From an uncultured Aquimarina sp. (GTDB lineage: Bacteria; Bacteroidota; Bacteroidia; Flavobacteriales; Flavobacteriaceae), in contig NZ_CANMQT010000003.1 in the NCBI RefSeq assembly GCF_947500065.1, forward strand, positions 124,001 through 188,000: DNA of 64,000 bases, given 5' to 3'. Each line of letters starts with the position of its first letter. Within the stretch, counting starts at the first letter, position 1. Below, one piece after another: positions 46,954 through 55,486 of this stretch. The notes below the pieces were generated by a model. It was given only the letters and a program-made list of their open reading frames with translations, was not told the DNA's origin and did not search any database. The translations under genes and the position numbers were made by a program.

Positions 46954-47787
46954 ATGGAAAATTTAAAAAAGGGATTATTTATTTTAATAATTGGACTGCA
47001 ATTAGCATCGTGTGGAGGTAGTGATGACAATATTGAAGATACTCCAAAAGACAAAAGCATTACAAAAGCCTATTTCACAAAAACAGTCTCGAACTTTAGA
47101 GACACCTATTTTCTTTTTAATTTAGGAGATGTAATCAACAACTCTTGGGATGCAGAGATATCAGTTGAAGGATATAATAGTGCTTACAGTTATGAAATAA
47201 AAATTAAAGGAGATGTATTAAAGGAAGAATATACGTTACCTCTTCAATTTTCAAACACAGAAGATGATACTAACCCAAGTATAAACATATTAAACTTTAC
47301 TAAAGAGTTATTTGAAGCTAAAGTAGATACTTACAAAGCTTTTATTATAGAAAAAGAAAGTAACACCGAATTAGAAATTAATATTCCAGCCATTTCACCT
47401 GATAGACCTTACATTATGGTTGACGGAGATGAAGATGGTTTTTTATATAATTTTTTCTTCTCTGTAGAAAGAAATACAAGTTCTGCAGTTTTGATCGAAT
47501 TAAACTTACCGACTAGACAAAGATTCGATTTTTTCTTTGGAGGGTCTTGGGCTCTTGCCAATGGCCTAGATTTAAGTGTTGAAATCTATGATTTAGACTT
47601 AAATAAGTTAGGAGAGGTTGCAACAAATAGATTTGTAACAGACAATAATGTAGTAGGTTATTCATTCATTACATCAAATTTTACAACTTATATTCCAAAC
47701 ACAGGAGAATATTTTTTAAGATTAAAAGGTTCTTCAGCAAGCGAGTTAAGATATAGCCCATATCAAAAAATTAACATAACAAAATAA
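46954..47787 (+). CDS. Hypothetical lipoprotein, 277 aa
   Basis: An envelope lipoprotein with lipobox LASC (Cys about 20) followed by GGSDDN, a Lol-independent surface-export-like acidic stretch often seen on surface lipoproteins of Bacteroidota. The rest is beta-rich: an acidic middle with repeated aromatic FFF/YNFFF motifs and a C-terminal jelly-roll-like part (about 150-277, NTGEYFLRLKGSS resembles a pre-peptidase C-terminal domain ending). No catalytic motif. It is separated by 3 bp from the next gene and 127 bp downstream of the sensor kinase, so it may belong to that regulon. Confidence 0.72.
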   Translation: MENLKKGLFILIIGLQLASCGGSDDNIEDTPKDKSITKAYFTKTVSNFRDTYFLFNLGDVINNSWDAEISVEGYNSAYSYEIKIKGDVLKEEYTLPLQFSNTEDDTNPSINILNFTKELFEAKVDTYKAFIIEKESNTELEINIPAISPDRPYIMVDGDEDGFLYNFFFSVERNTSSAVLIELNLPTRQRFDFFFGGSWALANGLDLSVEIYDLDLNKLGEVATNRFVTDNNVVGYSFITSNFTTYIPNTGEYFLRLKGSSASELRYSPYQKINITK

Positions 47788-47790
47788 ATC

Positions 47791-48804
47791 ATGAAAAAAA
47801 TAATTTTACTTACCATATGTGCCTTGTGTACAATAACCTTGCAGGCGCAAAAATCATTCTTCGAAGCCCTTGAAGCCAATGGGGAAAATGCAATTTACGA
47901 AGGTTTTACTGATATATCGCCAAATGGAGGAGGCACCTGTAACTTTGCAAGGTCGTTACCTAAAGTTAAAGTAAGCATACTGCGAATAGGTGGTGGAATT
48001 CCTGTTGGTTTTGTTGGAAAACCAGTATCAAAAGATTGGGGAGAAATTGGCGAAACAGAATTAAGTGATTATGGTAGAATGGACAGTTATCCTCATACCA
48101 TGAATATGAAACATACCTACACAAAAGAAGGGTATGTTATTGTAGATGACATTATTTTTATTTTAGATAAAATTCCAGATGGAGGAGTACCTTCTGTTAA
48201 TGATATAACTAAGGTATATGCACTGGTTAAAAATGGTGAAACTACTACTAAGAAAAAAAAGAAAGGTGGTTTTCTAGGAAAAATGAAACAAAAGCTTAAC
48301 AGCGCGGGACTTAGCCCAACTCATAAATACTTAAAAAGTATAAACCTTGTGGAAAAATTTACCAATTATGTAAAAGCTATGCAAGCAAAACAAACTGCCT
48401 ATACACTTACAGCTAAGGATAAGAGTGATATTGCTAAAATTAAAGCAGCACGTAATGCGGGAGATGAAGAGATTAAACGTTATAACGACTCTATAAAAGC
48501 AACACCTGAGTACAAAGATTTACAGAGAAGAATAAAGCAAAACGAGGAAAATTATCAAGGCGCAAAGGCAAGAAATAAAGTAACACTACGCAATAATACA
48601 GGGAACACCATTTATATAGGTAAATCTGGGAGTAGTAATCGAGGTACTAGAATTGATAGTGGTAGTACAGCAACTTGGAGTTGTGATACAAATGCTTATT
48701 TACAAATAGAAACAAAGTCTGGTGGAAGCTACAATTATAGTACTACAACTAATAAGGTCTATAGTGCAAATTCGGGATGTGGTTCTACGATAGCTATTAA
48801 TTAA
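47791..48804 (+). CDS. Hypothetical secreted protein, 337 aa
   Basis: A signal peptide (MKKIILLTICALCTITLQA) precedes an unrecognised N-terminal domain (about 20-150, with GGGIPVGFVGKPVSKDWGE). A very basic linker TTKKKKKGGFLGKMKQK (about 150-168), a helical middle (about 175-265) and a small C-terminal beta domain (about 265-337; NNTGNTIYIGKSGSS... and SGCGSTIAIN) follow. The C-terminal part is built for binding at the surface, but no function is assignable. It follows the lipoprotein gene by 3 bp and is probably cotranscribed with it. Confidence 0.7.
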   Translation: MKKIILLTICALCTITLQAQKSFFEALEANGENAIYEGFTDISPNGGGTCNFARSLPKVKVSILRIGGGIPVGFVGKPVSKDWGEIGETELSDYGRMDSYPHTMNMKHTYTKEGYVIVDDIIFILDKIPDGGVPSVNDITKVYALVKNGETTTKKKKKGGFLGKMKQKLNSAGLSPTHKYLKSINLVEKFTNYVKAMQAKQTAYTLTAKDKSDIAKIKAARNAGDEEIKRYNDSIKATPEYKDLQRRIKQNEENYQGAKARNKVTLRNNTGNTIYIGKSGSSNRGTRIDSGSTATWSCDTNAYLQIETKSGGSYNYSTTTNKVYSANSGCGSTIAIN

Positions 48805-48878
48805 TGACAATAAATTATCTTATCGTATTTGTTTTACTCTTTACAGTGTAAGCTCAAAAAGGTAAAAACAATGTCTAA
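48804..48878 (+). pseudogene. Remnant of a small secreted-protein gene (stop inside signal peptide)
   Basis: An ATG overlapping the previous stop codon (TAATG) opens a convincing signal peptide, MTINYLIVFVLLFTV. It is then broken by TAA at 48849 exactly where the signal-peptidase site AQ would follow; the frame continues AQKGKNNV to a second stop at 48876-48878. It looks like the decayed 5' end of a third gene of this small operon. Confidence 0.4.
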
Positions 48879-48938
48879 GAAGAAAATTAAAAAGTTTATT
48901 GTATAAATAGCTAATTCGTTACAACATTTTATAAATTA

Positions 48939-48976
48939 TAAACCCCTCAAAATTCAATTGAATTTTGAGGGGTTTA
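48939..48976. terminator. Perfect 38-bp palindromic terminator
   Basis: Two 19-nt arms, 48939-48957 and 48958-48976, are exact reverse complements with no unpaired loop; TAATTTTA follows. It probably ends transcription of the lipoprotein/secreted-protein pair, and its symmetry would allow it to act in both directions. The rest of the 293-bp gap (48805-49097) holds only the gene remnant and a weak promoter-like TTTCTTTG at 49062-49069. Confidence 0.75.
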
Positions 48977-49097
48977 ATTTTACTGGAACTCATGTTTTCT
49001 TCTTTTACAAAGCCAAATTGCTATTTATAAAGTTCTTTACAACTATGTTATACGAGTATAGTTTCTTTGATTTTATAAAACAGATAAATTATTTAAG

Positions 49098-51080
49098 ATG
49101 AAAAACAAACTACTTTATTTTATGCTGCTTGCAGTTTTTACTATTAGTGCAAATGCGCAAACCTTTGATTGGGAAACTGCAACAATAAATGGATCCAGTC
49201 AAAACCCAAATTCATCAGTTAGTCAAGTCGTTAATGGACGGTACTTTGTAGTTTTTAACGCACCAAGCTTAACGCCTATTTTGTTAACAACAGCTGGTCA
49301 AGGTACATCAGGCTTATCGGTAAGAAACCAGCAGAATGAACTCTCGGTTCAAATTGGTGTAAATGAAAGTGTGGGCACTACAGTTAATGGACTTAATATA
49401 CAAAGTATTAAGGTGTTTGATGTAGCTAATAATCAAGGTTGGACGTTTAATTCTCTTGATAATCAGGGAAATGTTTTAGAAACTACAACATCTACAGTAG
49501 GGCAAAATGCCGTAGTAGTAACTTTAAATTGGACCAATGTTAAGCTAATAGAAATAACTAGGACAAATGGCTCTCAAACTAATTTTGGTGTAGATGATAT
49601 CGTGTTTACACCCATATCTCCCCAACCAATAATTTATGTCAACCAAAATGCAACAGGAAATAATGATGGAACTTCTTGGGCAGATGCATTTACAGATCTA
49701 ACTAGTGCTATTGCTTTAGCTAGCTCATCTAACGAAATTTGGGTAGCTCAAGGTACATATGTACCAACTGGAGGAACAGGGAGAAATCGCACCTTTAGTT
49801 TACCAGATAACGCAAAATTATATGGTGGTTTTATAGGTACAGAGACAAATATTTCTCAACGTAATTTTAGAACTAACATTACAACTTTAAGTGGTGATTT
49901 TAACAGCGATGATACTACTAACTTAATAGATACTGAAGCTACGAGGCAAGATAACTCATTTCATGTAATAACACTAAAAGAAGATGTGAAAAATATAATT
50001 GTAGACGGATTTACTATTTCTGGCGGAAATGCAAATGGGATTGTATTATCTGATTGTGCTGTAACACCTAGTGCACAATACGATAACAGAAGAGGTAGCG
50101 CTTTATACACGCAACCTTACAATTCTGGAAGTATTGAAGCTGAAATAGTAAACTGTATATTCGAAAAAAATACAGCAAATGATACTGCTGTATTTTCAAG
50201 TTTTTATCCTTGTGGCGAGCAGAATATTTTATCTACAATTAACTTTGAATCTTGTATAGTAAAAGATAATTATTCTGATACAAATTCAGCCTTTTTACTT
50301 AATGGTAGCGATGGGTTTAATCAAAAATTAAATTCTGTAATAAATAATTGTTTATTCTACAATAATATATCAGCCAACGGGGCATCTGTATTTTATATTA
50401 CAACCAGCGGAGCGGCTAATCCAGGACCAGAAGGTATAAATGTTAGGGTTGTAAATTCTACATTTTCTAATAACACAGGTGTAAATGGTAATGTAATAAG
50501 AATAAATAACAATAGTGGTACAAGTTTGCAATACTATATGTTTAACTCTATTATTTGGGGTAATGGTTCTACAGCCCCTTTTTTAATTTCGGGCAATACC
50601 ACACAAGTACTAGCTACTATTGTTGAAGGTGGACAGCAAATAGGAATAAACAGTAATCCTTTATTTGTAAATGCATCTCAAAACGATTATAATTTACAAG
50701 CAACATCCCCTGCAATAGATAATGGTGATAACTCTTGGATTCCATCAGGTATTACTGCCGATTTATTGGGTAACCAACGTATTTTTAATACTACGGTAGA
50801 TTTGGGAGCTTATGAGTTCGATTCCCCTCTATTAAGTACCCAAGATAATACATTTTTAAAAGGTTTCGTGGTTTATCCAAATCCTGTTAAAAACTCTTTC
50901 TATATCCAATCTAAGACAAAAGTAAATAGTATTACCGTATACAATTTACAGGGTAAGGCGGTAAAAACATTTACACAAAGTTTACCAATGTATGCTATTG
51001 ATGAACTATCATCAGGAACTTATTTTATAAAAGCGGAACATCATGATGGAATTACAGTTGAAAAAATATTTAAGCAATAA
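49098..51080 (+). CDS. Secreted right-handed beta-helix protein with T9SS domain
   Basis: A 660-aa surface or secreted protein. Order: signal peptide (1-21); an N-terminal jelly-roll-like domain (about 22-172); a pectin-lyase-like right-handed beta-helix (about 176-565). The helix opens with the characteristic IYVNQNATGNNDGTSWADAF and GTYVP, has repeated 'FSNN'/'NCIF' rungs, and closes with SPAIDNGDNSW and DLGAYEF of the choice-of-anchor-Q type. A T9SS type A domain ends it (about 585-660, VVYPNPVKNSF...). No lyase catalytic residues can be assigned, so it may be an adhesin or an enzyme. A terminator lies at 51275. Confidence 0.85.
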   Translation: MKNKLLYFMLLAVFTISANAQTFDWETATINGSSQNPNSSVSQVVNGRYFVVFNAPSLTPILLTTAGQGTSGLSVRNQQNELSVQIGVNESVGTTVNGLNIQSIKVFDVANNQGWTFNSLDNQGNVLETTTSTVGQNAVVVTLNWTNVKLIEITRTNGSQTNFGVDDIVFTPISPQPIIYVNQNATGNNDGTSWADAFTDLTSAIALASSSNEIWVAQGTYVPTGGTGRNRTFSLPDNAKLYGGFIGTETNISQRNFRTNITTLSGDFNSDDTTNLIDTEATRQDNSFHVITLKEDVKNIIVDGFTISGGNANGIVLSDCAVTPSAQYDNRRGSALYTQPYNSGSIEAEIVNCIFEKNTANDTAVFSSFYPCGEQNILSTINFESCIVKDNYSDTNSAFLLNGSDGFNQKLNSVINNCLFYNNISANGASVFYITTSGAANPGPEGINVRVVNSTFSNNTGVNGNVIRINNNSGTSLQYYMFNSIIWGNGSTAPFLISGNTTQVLATIVEGGQQIGINSNPLFVNASQNDYNLQATSPAIDNGDNSWIPSGITADLLGNQRIFNTTVDLGAYEFDSPLLSTQDNTFLKGFVVYPNPVKNSFYIQSKTKVNSITVYNLQGKAVKTFTQSLPMYAIDELSSGTYFIKAEHHDGITVEKIFKQ

Positions 51081-51274
51081 TTACATTGAAAATTTAATAA
51101 TAAAGCACAGGCTAAAAGCAGTTCTGCTAATTATGTATACTGCACTGTTTGTTTTTGTGTTTTCTTTGTTTTCATAGAAGTATCACTGGTTTTATTGAAA
51201 TAATTTAAATTTTTGTGAAACAAATATGTTTTGAATACAACGATCTTCTTTTAAATAGGTATAGCGTATAATAT

Positions 51275-51310
51275 AAAAGCTTTCAGAGGTTTTTCTGAAA
51301 GCTTTTCTTA
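51275..51310 (+). terminator. Rho-independent terminator after the beta-helix gene
   Basis: A 12-bp stem AAAAGCTTTCAG (51275-51286) pairs with 51295-51306 across an 8-nt loop; CTTA follows. It lies 195 bp after the stop and directly before the orphan sorting-domain remnant. Confidence 0.75.
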
Positions 51311-51331
51311 TAGTATAAATCCAGAAATTTA

Positions 51332-51538
51332 TTTTCTCTAAACCTAAACTCGGAAAGTACTGTAGAAACTATGGTAAGTATTTATACCATATTAGGACAG
51401 AAAAAATATGAAACTAAATTACAACCAGGTGTAAATAATTTCTCTGCTAGTAACTTAGGACTCAGTTCTGGTATTTATGTAGTAAAAATCCAATCCGAAG
51501 GCAATGAAGATGTTACTAAAAAACTAATTGTTAAATAA
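51332..51538 (+). pseudogene. Orphan T9SS sorting-domain remnant of an esterase paralogue
   Basis: An open frame of 68 codons, closed upstream by a stop at 51311, encodes a near copy of the esterase C-terminus (FSLNLNSEST...IYTILGQKKYE...VTKKLIVK) with no secreted body attached. An internal ATG at 51371 could only give a 55-aa sorting domain. The reading frame is intact without indels relative to the esterase, so the truncation is recent or the fragment is conserved. Its own terminator is retained. Confidence 0.85.
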
Positions 51539-51600
51539 AATAATTAAGTACTAACTAATTATTCATGAATAGATGCTTCAATTTTATGATTGAAGCATCT
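51332..51600 (+). repeat. Direct repeat B: orphan sorting domain plus terminator
   Basis: The second copy of the 269-bp repeat at 42702-42970, in the same orientation. It includes the duplicated terminator hairpin at 51571-51600. Confidence 0.9.
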
Positions 51601-51607
51601 ATTATTT
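51571..51607 (+). terminator. Duplicated terminator (repeat B)
   Basis: The same 12-bp stem and 6-nt loop as at 42941, here followed by ATTATTTTT. It now lies between the orphan remnant and the convergent LytTR gene. Confidence 0.8.
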
Positions 51608-51622
51608 TTAAGTCACACAGAA

Positions 51623-52324
51623 TTATAGTTTGTTGTTATTTAGGTATGTTTTTAAAGCTTCTCTATAACTACTACCTACAGGGATTTCGGAATCATTGAT
51701 TAATACACATTTACCATTGTACTGACTTATTTTAGGTAAAGGAACAATGTATGATTTATGAATCCTCATAAATTTATAGGTACTTAATACTTCTTCTATT
51801 GATTTTAATGTTTTTAATGCTAAACAATAATTATTTCCAATAACAATCTTAGCATAATCTTTTAAGCCTTCGATGTAATCAATATCTTTTACTAGGATTT
51901 TAGTAAACTCATCACCTTCTTTTACAAAAAATGAAGGTTCTAATGTGTTGTGATTTGCACCTTTTTCTAAATCTTCAAAACGAGTAATCGCTTTTGTAAG
52001 ACGTTCAAAAGAAATAGGTTTTAAAAGATAATCCACGACCTCCAAATCAAAACTTTCAACGGCATACTCACTAAAAGAAGTAGTCATTATGAACTTAGTA
52101 TTGTCCTTAGAAAGTTTTACAAGTTCAATCCCAGAAATTTCAGGCATAGCAATATCTGTAAAAGCAATATCTATATGATGTCCTTGCTTTAAGTAATTAA
52201 AAGCTTCCACAGAATCGGTAAATGTTTTAACCAATTCAATATTAGAAAATCGTTTTAAATGGTGGGCTATAACATCAATAGCTAAAGGTTCATCATCAAT
52301 TATTATCGTTTTATAAAATTTCAT
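51623..52324 (-). CDS. LytTR-family response regulator 2
   Basis: A 233-aa regulator. The receiver domain (about 1-118) has D10/D11, phospho-acceptor Asp57 in IAFTDIAMPE, Thr in FIMTTSF and Lys in YLLKPIS. The LytTR DNA-binding domain (about 133-230) contains IDYIEGLKDYAKI and KFMRIHKSYIVPL. It immediately follows its partner kinase on the minus strand (stop of one and start of the other adjacent). It is the second LytTR system within 10 kb. Confidence 0.93.
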   Translation of the reverse strand: MKFYKTIIIDDEPLAIDVIAHHLKRFSNIELVKTFTDSVEAFNYLKQGHHIDIAFTDIAMPEISGIELVKLSKDNTKFIMTTSFSEYAVESFDLEVVDYLLKPISFERLTKAITRFEDLEKGANHNTLEPSFFVKEGDEFTKILVKDIDYIEGLKDYAKIVIGNNYCLALKTLKSIEEVLSTYKFMRIHKSYIVPLPKISQYNGKCVLINDSEIPVGSSYREALKTYLNNNKL

Positions 52325-53449
52325 TTAAGTTAGTGTTATTTTAAGCTGTGTTGTGTAGTTTTCTTTGGTACTACTTATATGTAAACTTGATTTTTTGGGA
52401 TATAACAATTGCAAGCGTTGCTTTAAGTTTTTAAGTCCTTTCCCTTTACGGCTACTTTCTTGAAAATGCTGTTTATTAAAAAGACTATTTTCAACAGTAA
52501 ATAAAAGTTCGTTATTCTCAATATTCAAATTGATATTTACGAATGCATCTTTCGAGTTGGTATAAAATCCATGCTTAAAAGCATTTTCTACGAGTGTAAT
52601 TAAAAGAAAAGGTTCTATGAATATCGAATCATTGATGGTGTTATTGATCGTAAGTTTAATACGTGCATCTTTGCCAAATCGTATTTTTTCTATTGCTATA
52701 TACTTTTTGATAAAATCTAACTCTTTAGTCAACGGTACTTTATTAAGATCTGTTTCATCCGTTAAATAGCGCATCATACTAGATAGTTTTAGAATATAAT
52801 CAGAGGTGTCTGGATGGTTTTTTAAAGACAAACTATACAAAGAGTTAAATGCATTAAACAAAAAATGTGGATGTAATTGGTTACGCAGTAATTGCGCTTT
52901 CGTTTGATTTAATTCGTTTTCTAATTTTCTATAGCGATTAAGGTATTCTAATCGATTTACAAAATAGATGAGTGAATAAAATAAAAGTACTTGTCCCAAA
53001 AAACTTGTAAAGTATTCGAATATTTTACGAGATCCATCGCTCTTTCTTTTTTGATGAAAACTGTTTTTAAGTTTATTAATTTCACTCAAGAAGACTTCTT
53101 TATTTACTTGAACTTTATCCTCTTTTTCGTTGGAAAGCATCTCAGTTTCTATTCTTTCCTGTATTCTGTAATTTTTAAGTGAAGCTAATGTTATAAGAAG
53201 TATAACAAACAGAATTATATATCCTATTTTTTTCCAAATACCTTTCAATTTTAGTATATAATAATATAAGGAATAGCCAATAAAAGCGCATAAAAAATTC
53301 TCTACAGCATCACTTGTTAAAAAGAAAAGCCAATTATCAGGAAGTGAAACGAAGGCTCTTCTTAAAAGGCTAAAAGTTATAAATCCAATAAAAACAGCAT
53401 TAAATGTAATTTTAATTGTCTGTATAGTTTTATGTGATAGTTGTAACAT
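52325..53449 (-). CDS. LytS-type sensor histidine kinase
   Basis: A 374-aa membrane kinase with four hydrophobic segments (about 13-32, 42-66, 73-90 and 145-165), a short extracytoplasmic loop (about 92-140), a coiled coil (about 165-190) and the His_kinase domain with phospho-His195 in QLHPHFLFNAFNS (the usual NPH is HPH). The ATP lid region contains ITLVENAFKHGF and KGLKNLKQRL. Unlike the first sensor it has no large sensory domain, so it probably reads a membrane or small extracellular cue. It is cotranscribed with the LytTR regulator. Confidence 0.93.
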   Translation of the reverse strand: MLQLSHKTIQTIKITFNAVFIGFITFSLLRRAFVSLPDNWLFFLTSDAVENFLCAFIGYSLYYYILKLKGIWKKIGYIILFVILLITLASLKNYRIQERIETEMLSNEKEDKVQVNKEVFLSEINKLKNSFHQKRKSDGSRKIFEYFTSFLGQVLLFYSLIYFVNRLEYLNRYRKLENELNQTKAQLLRNQLHPHFLFNAFNSLYSLSLKNHPDTSDYILKLSSMMRYLTDETDLNKVPLTKELDFIKKYIAIEKIRFGKDARIKLTINNTINDSIFIEPFLLITLVENAFKHGFYTNSKDAFVNINLNIENNELLFTVENSLFNKQHFQESSRKGKGLKNLKQRLQLLYPKKSSLHISSTKENYTTQLKITLT

Positions 53450-53578
53450 TATTGACCATTAATAAATTATAATATAAATATAGAGAAATGCTCTTCAGTT
53501 AAGTCGAGTAGGAGATGAGTATTATCTATTGTGAACTCAGGTTTGTCGATAATATTTTTAAACAAAGTCTAATAAAGA

Positions 53579-53586
53579 TACGTTTG
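53579..53586 (+). promoter_or_regulatory. Candidate -7 box (TACGTTTG) for the S41 protease
   Basis: An exact TAnnTTTG match 21 bp before the S41 ATG. It implies a very short leader and lies in the divergent gap with the LytS gene. No clear -33 element is visible. Confidence 0.45.
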
Positions 53587-53607
53587 ATAAGATTTTAATT
53601 TAAAAAT

Positions 53608-55443
53608 ATGAGAACTTACTTTGTACTATTTGCTTTATGTTTCATTTCATTAATTGGGTTTGGTCAGCAATTGCAATTAGAAAAAGCATCTCCTTTTACA
53701 GCGGTTACATGGGAAAACAAACAACCAATTGTACAATTCAATAATGAATGGTATACTTTAGAAAAACTTGATATATATACTACTAAAGAATTGTTAGATT
53801 TTTGCAAGAGTCAATTTGGTACTAAATGGAAAAAACGTTTTTCAGAAGATCTGATTGAAGTACTAAAAAAAATGGGATCTCGACCAAAAGAAAAAGTAAA
53901 CCTAGTACTTTCTTTTGGTGAACAACAAAAAAATGTAATAGGAATATACAGCTTTGAAAACAGGCAAAAAGTTTTAAAATATAATTACCAAATTGAAAAC
54001 AAACGGAATAAGTTGAAAAAAATAACGCTTTCTCAGGCTATTGAAGATATAGAAGAGTTTCAACAGATTCTTGAAAAACGTTCTTCATATGTACAAGTAT
54101 CTAGTTATAATTATAAAAGTGCTATAAACTCGTTAAAAACTAAAATATCGATTTCAAAAAATGATATCGATATCAATTATCTAGCATATGAATTAGCAAA
54201 AATAATGGCCGAAATAGGAGATAGACATTCGAGTGTTAAAAATGAATCTTTTATAAAAAAGGAACATCCCACATATGCATTGCAATTACCATTTTCAATA
54301 GCTGCGTTAAAGGGAAAAGCGATAGCTTTAAAACGCATAGAAAAAGAAGGGATATACGAATATTTTCATCCTGATTATCCTTATATAAAATCTATAAATA
54401 ATGTAGCTATTGATAGAATGATAGACTCATTAGTGTATAGATCTAAAAAAGCTCCAAAAGAAACAAAATTTAGAAGGGGACTGTCTGAAATACAACAGCT
54501 TGGAAAACTTTACTTCACTAATAACTTACCGTTGCCAAAACAGATTAAAGTTGTTTTCACCAATGGTAAAAAAGATAAAACAGAAATAGTTCAACTACAA
54601 AAAGAACAGTTTCAATATTACTCTAAATTAAAACAAAACACTTTTCTAAAATCCAGGGATATTAAAGAAGGAAACTTTAAACAGATCTCTAAATTATTAA
54701 CAGGGAATATTGGCTATATATCATTACCGGAAATGTATCATTTTGGTGAAATTGAAGGTTTAGAACAATGTATTAACTCAACACTTGCTGCTTTTTATAA
54801 TACAAAGGCACTTGTAATAGACCTCAGATTTAATCCTGGTGGAGGTAGAGATTTAATTCAAAAATTGGCAAAGTATAATATTCCAAAATCAAACGCTCCT
54901 TGGGTTGCTAATGTGGCTTATTTGCGGACTGAAGAGAAGGCGAATATTCATACATCTATGTCTAATCGATTTTTATATAGACATACGTCAAGTAATTTTA
55001 ATGCTTTTGATAAAAAAGCTATCGATGAATTTTCTAAAGACTTTGTATTACAAAAGGAATTTGATTCATCAAAATTCAGTAACCCTCATTATATGGTTTT
55101 AGAAAGCGGAAATATGCCATATGCGAAACCGATTTATATCCTGGTAAATGAGCATAGTTTTAGTGCTGCAACAGTTTTTACCAGCGCATTTAAAGGGTTG
55201 CCTAATATTAAGATAGTCGGTGTTACTACAGATGGTTCTAGCGGAAACTCGAAAAAGATGAATTTAAAGCATTCAAAAATCCGAGTTAGAATTTCCACTA
55301 TGTTATCGTTTCAAAGAAATGGAAAAACATTAGATGGCAACGGAACTAAACCTGATATCTATATTCCGGAAGACGAAGAACAGGTTCTAAAAGGGAATGA
55401 TACTCAGTTGAAAAAATTGATTGAAATTATTAATAATAGATAG
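53608..55443 (+). CDS. S41-family (C-terminal processing type) peptidase
   Basis: A 611-aa secreted protease with a signal peptide (MRTYFVLFALCFISLIGFG). An N-terminal domain without a recognised fold (about 20-135) precedes a helical cap (about 140-210) and the S41 core (about 370-595). The core has IGYISLPEMYHFG, ALVIDLRFNPGGGRDL and NEHSFSAATVF, where the catalytic Ser is 517 (or 519), and IKIVGVTTDGSSGN. No clear PDZ domain is visible; the 225-345 region could be a diverged one. The adjacent divergent LytS/LytTR pair may control it. The substrate is unknown. Confidence 0.88.
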   Translation: MRTYFVLFALCFISLIGFGQQLQLEKASPFTAVTWENKQPIVQFNNEWYTLEKLDIYTTKELLDFCKSQFGTKWKKRFSEDLIEVLKKMGSRPKEKVNLVLSFGEQQKNVIGIYSFENRQKVLKYNYQIENKRNKLKKITLSQAIEDIEEFQQILEKRSSYVQVSSYNYKSAINSLKTKISISKNDIDINYLAYELAKIMAEIGDRHSSVKNESFIKKEHPTYALQLPFSIAALKGKAIALKRIEKEGIYEYFHPDYPYIKSINNVAIDRMIDSLVYRSKKAPKETKFRRGLSEIQQLGKLYFTNNLPLPKQIKVVFTNGKKDKTEIVQLQKEQFQYYSKLKQNTFLKSRDIKEGNFKQISKLLTGNIGYISLPEMYHFGEIEGLEQCINSTLAAFYNTKALVIDLRFNPGGGRDLIQKLAKYNIPKSNAPWVANVAYLRTEEKANIHTSMSNRFLYRHTSSNFNAFDKKAIDEFSKDFVLQKEFDSSKFSNPHYMVLESGNMPYAKPIYILVNEHSFSAATVFTSAFKGLPNIKIVGVTTDGSSGNSKKMNLKHSKIRVRISTMLSFQRNGKTLDGNGTKPDIYIPEDEEQVLKGNDTQLKKLIEIINNR

Positions 55444-55486
55444 AATATTACGAATCGTATATTATCAATATATGTTAGAATAGAAA

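Noticed and set aside
42702..51600. Transposon or insertion sequence bounded by the direct repeats
   Set aside because: No transposase, terminal inverted repeats or short target duplication is visible. The repeats are a gene 3' end, so recombination or duplication is a better explanation.
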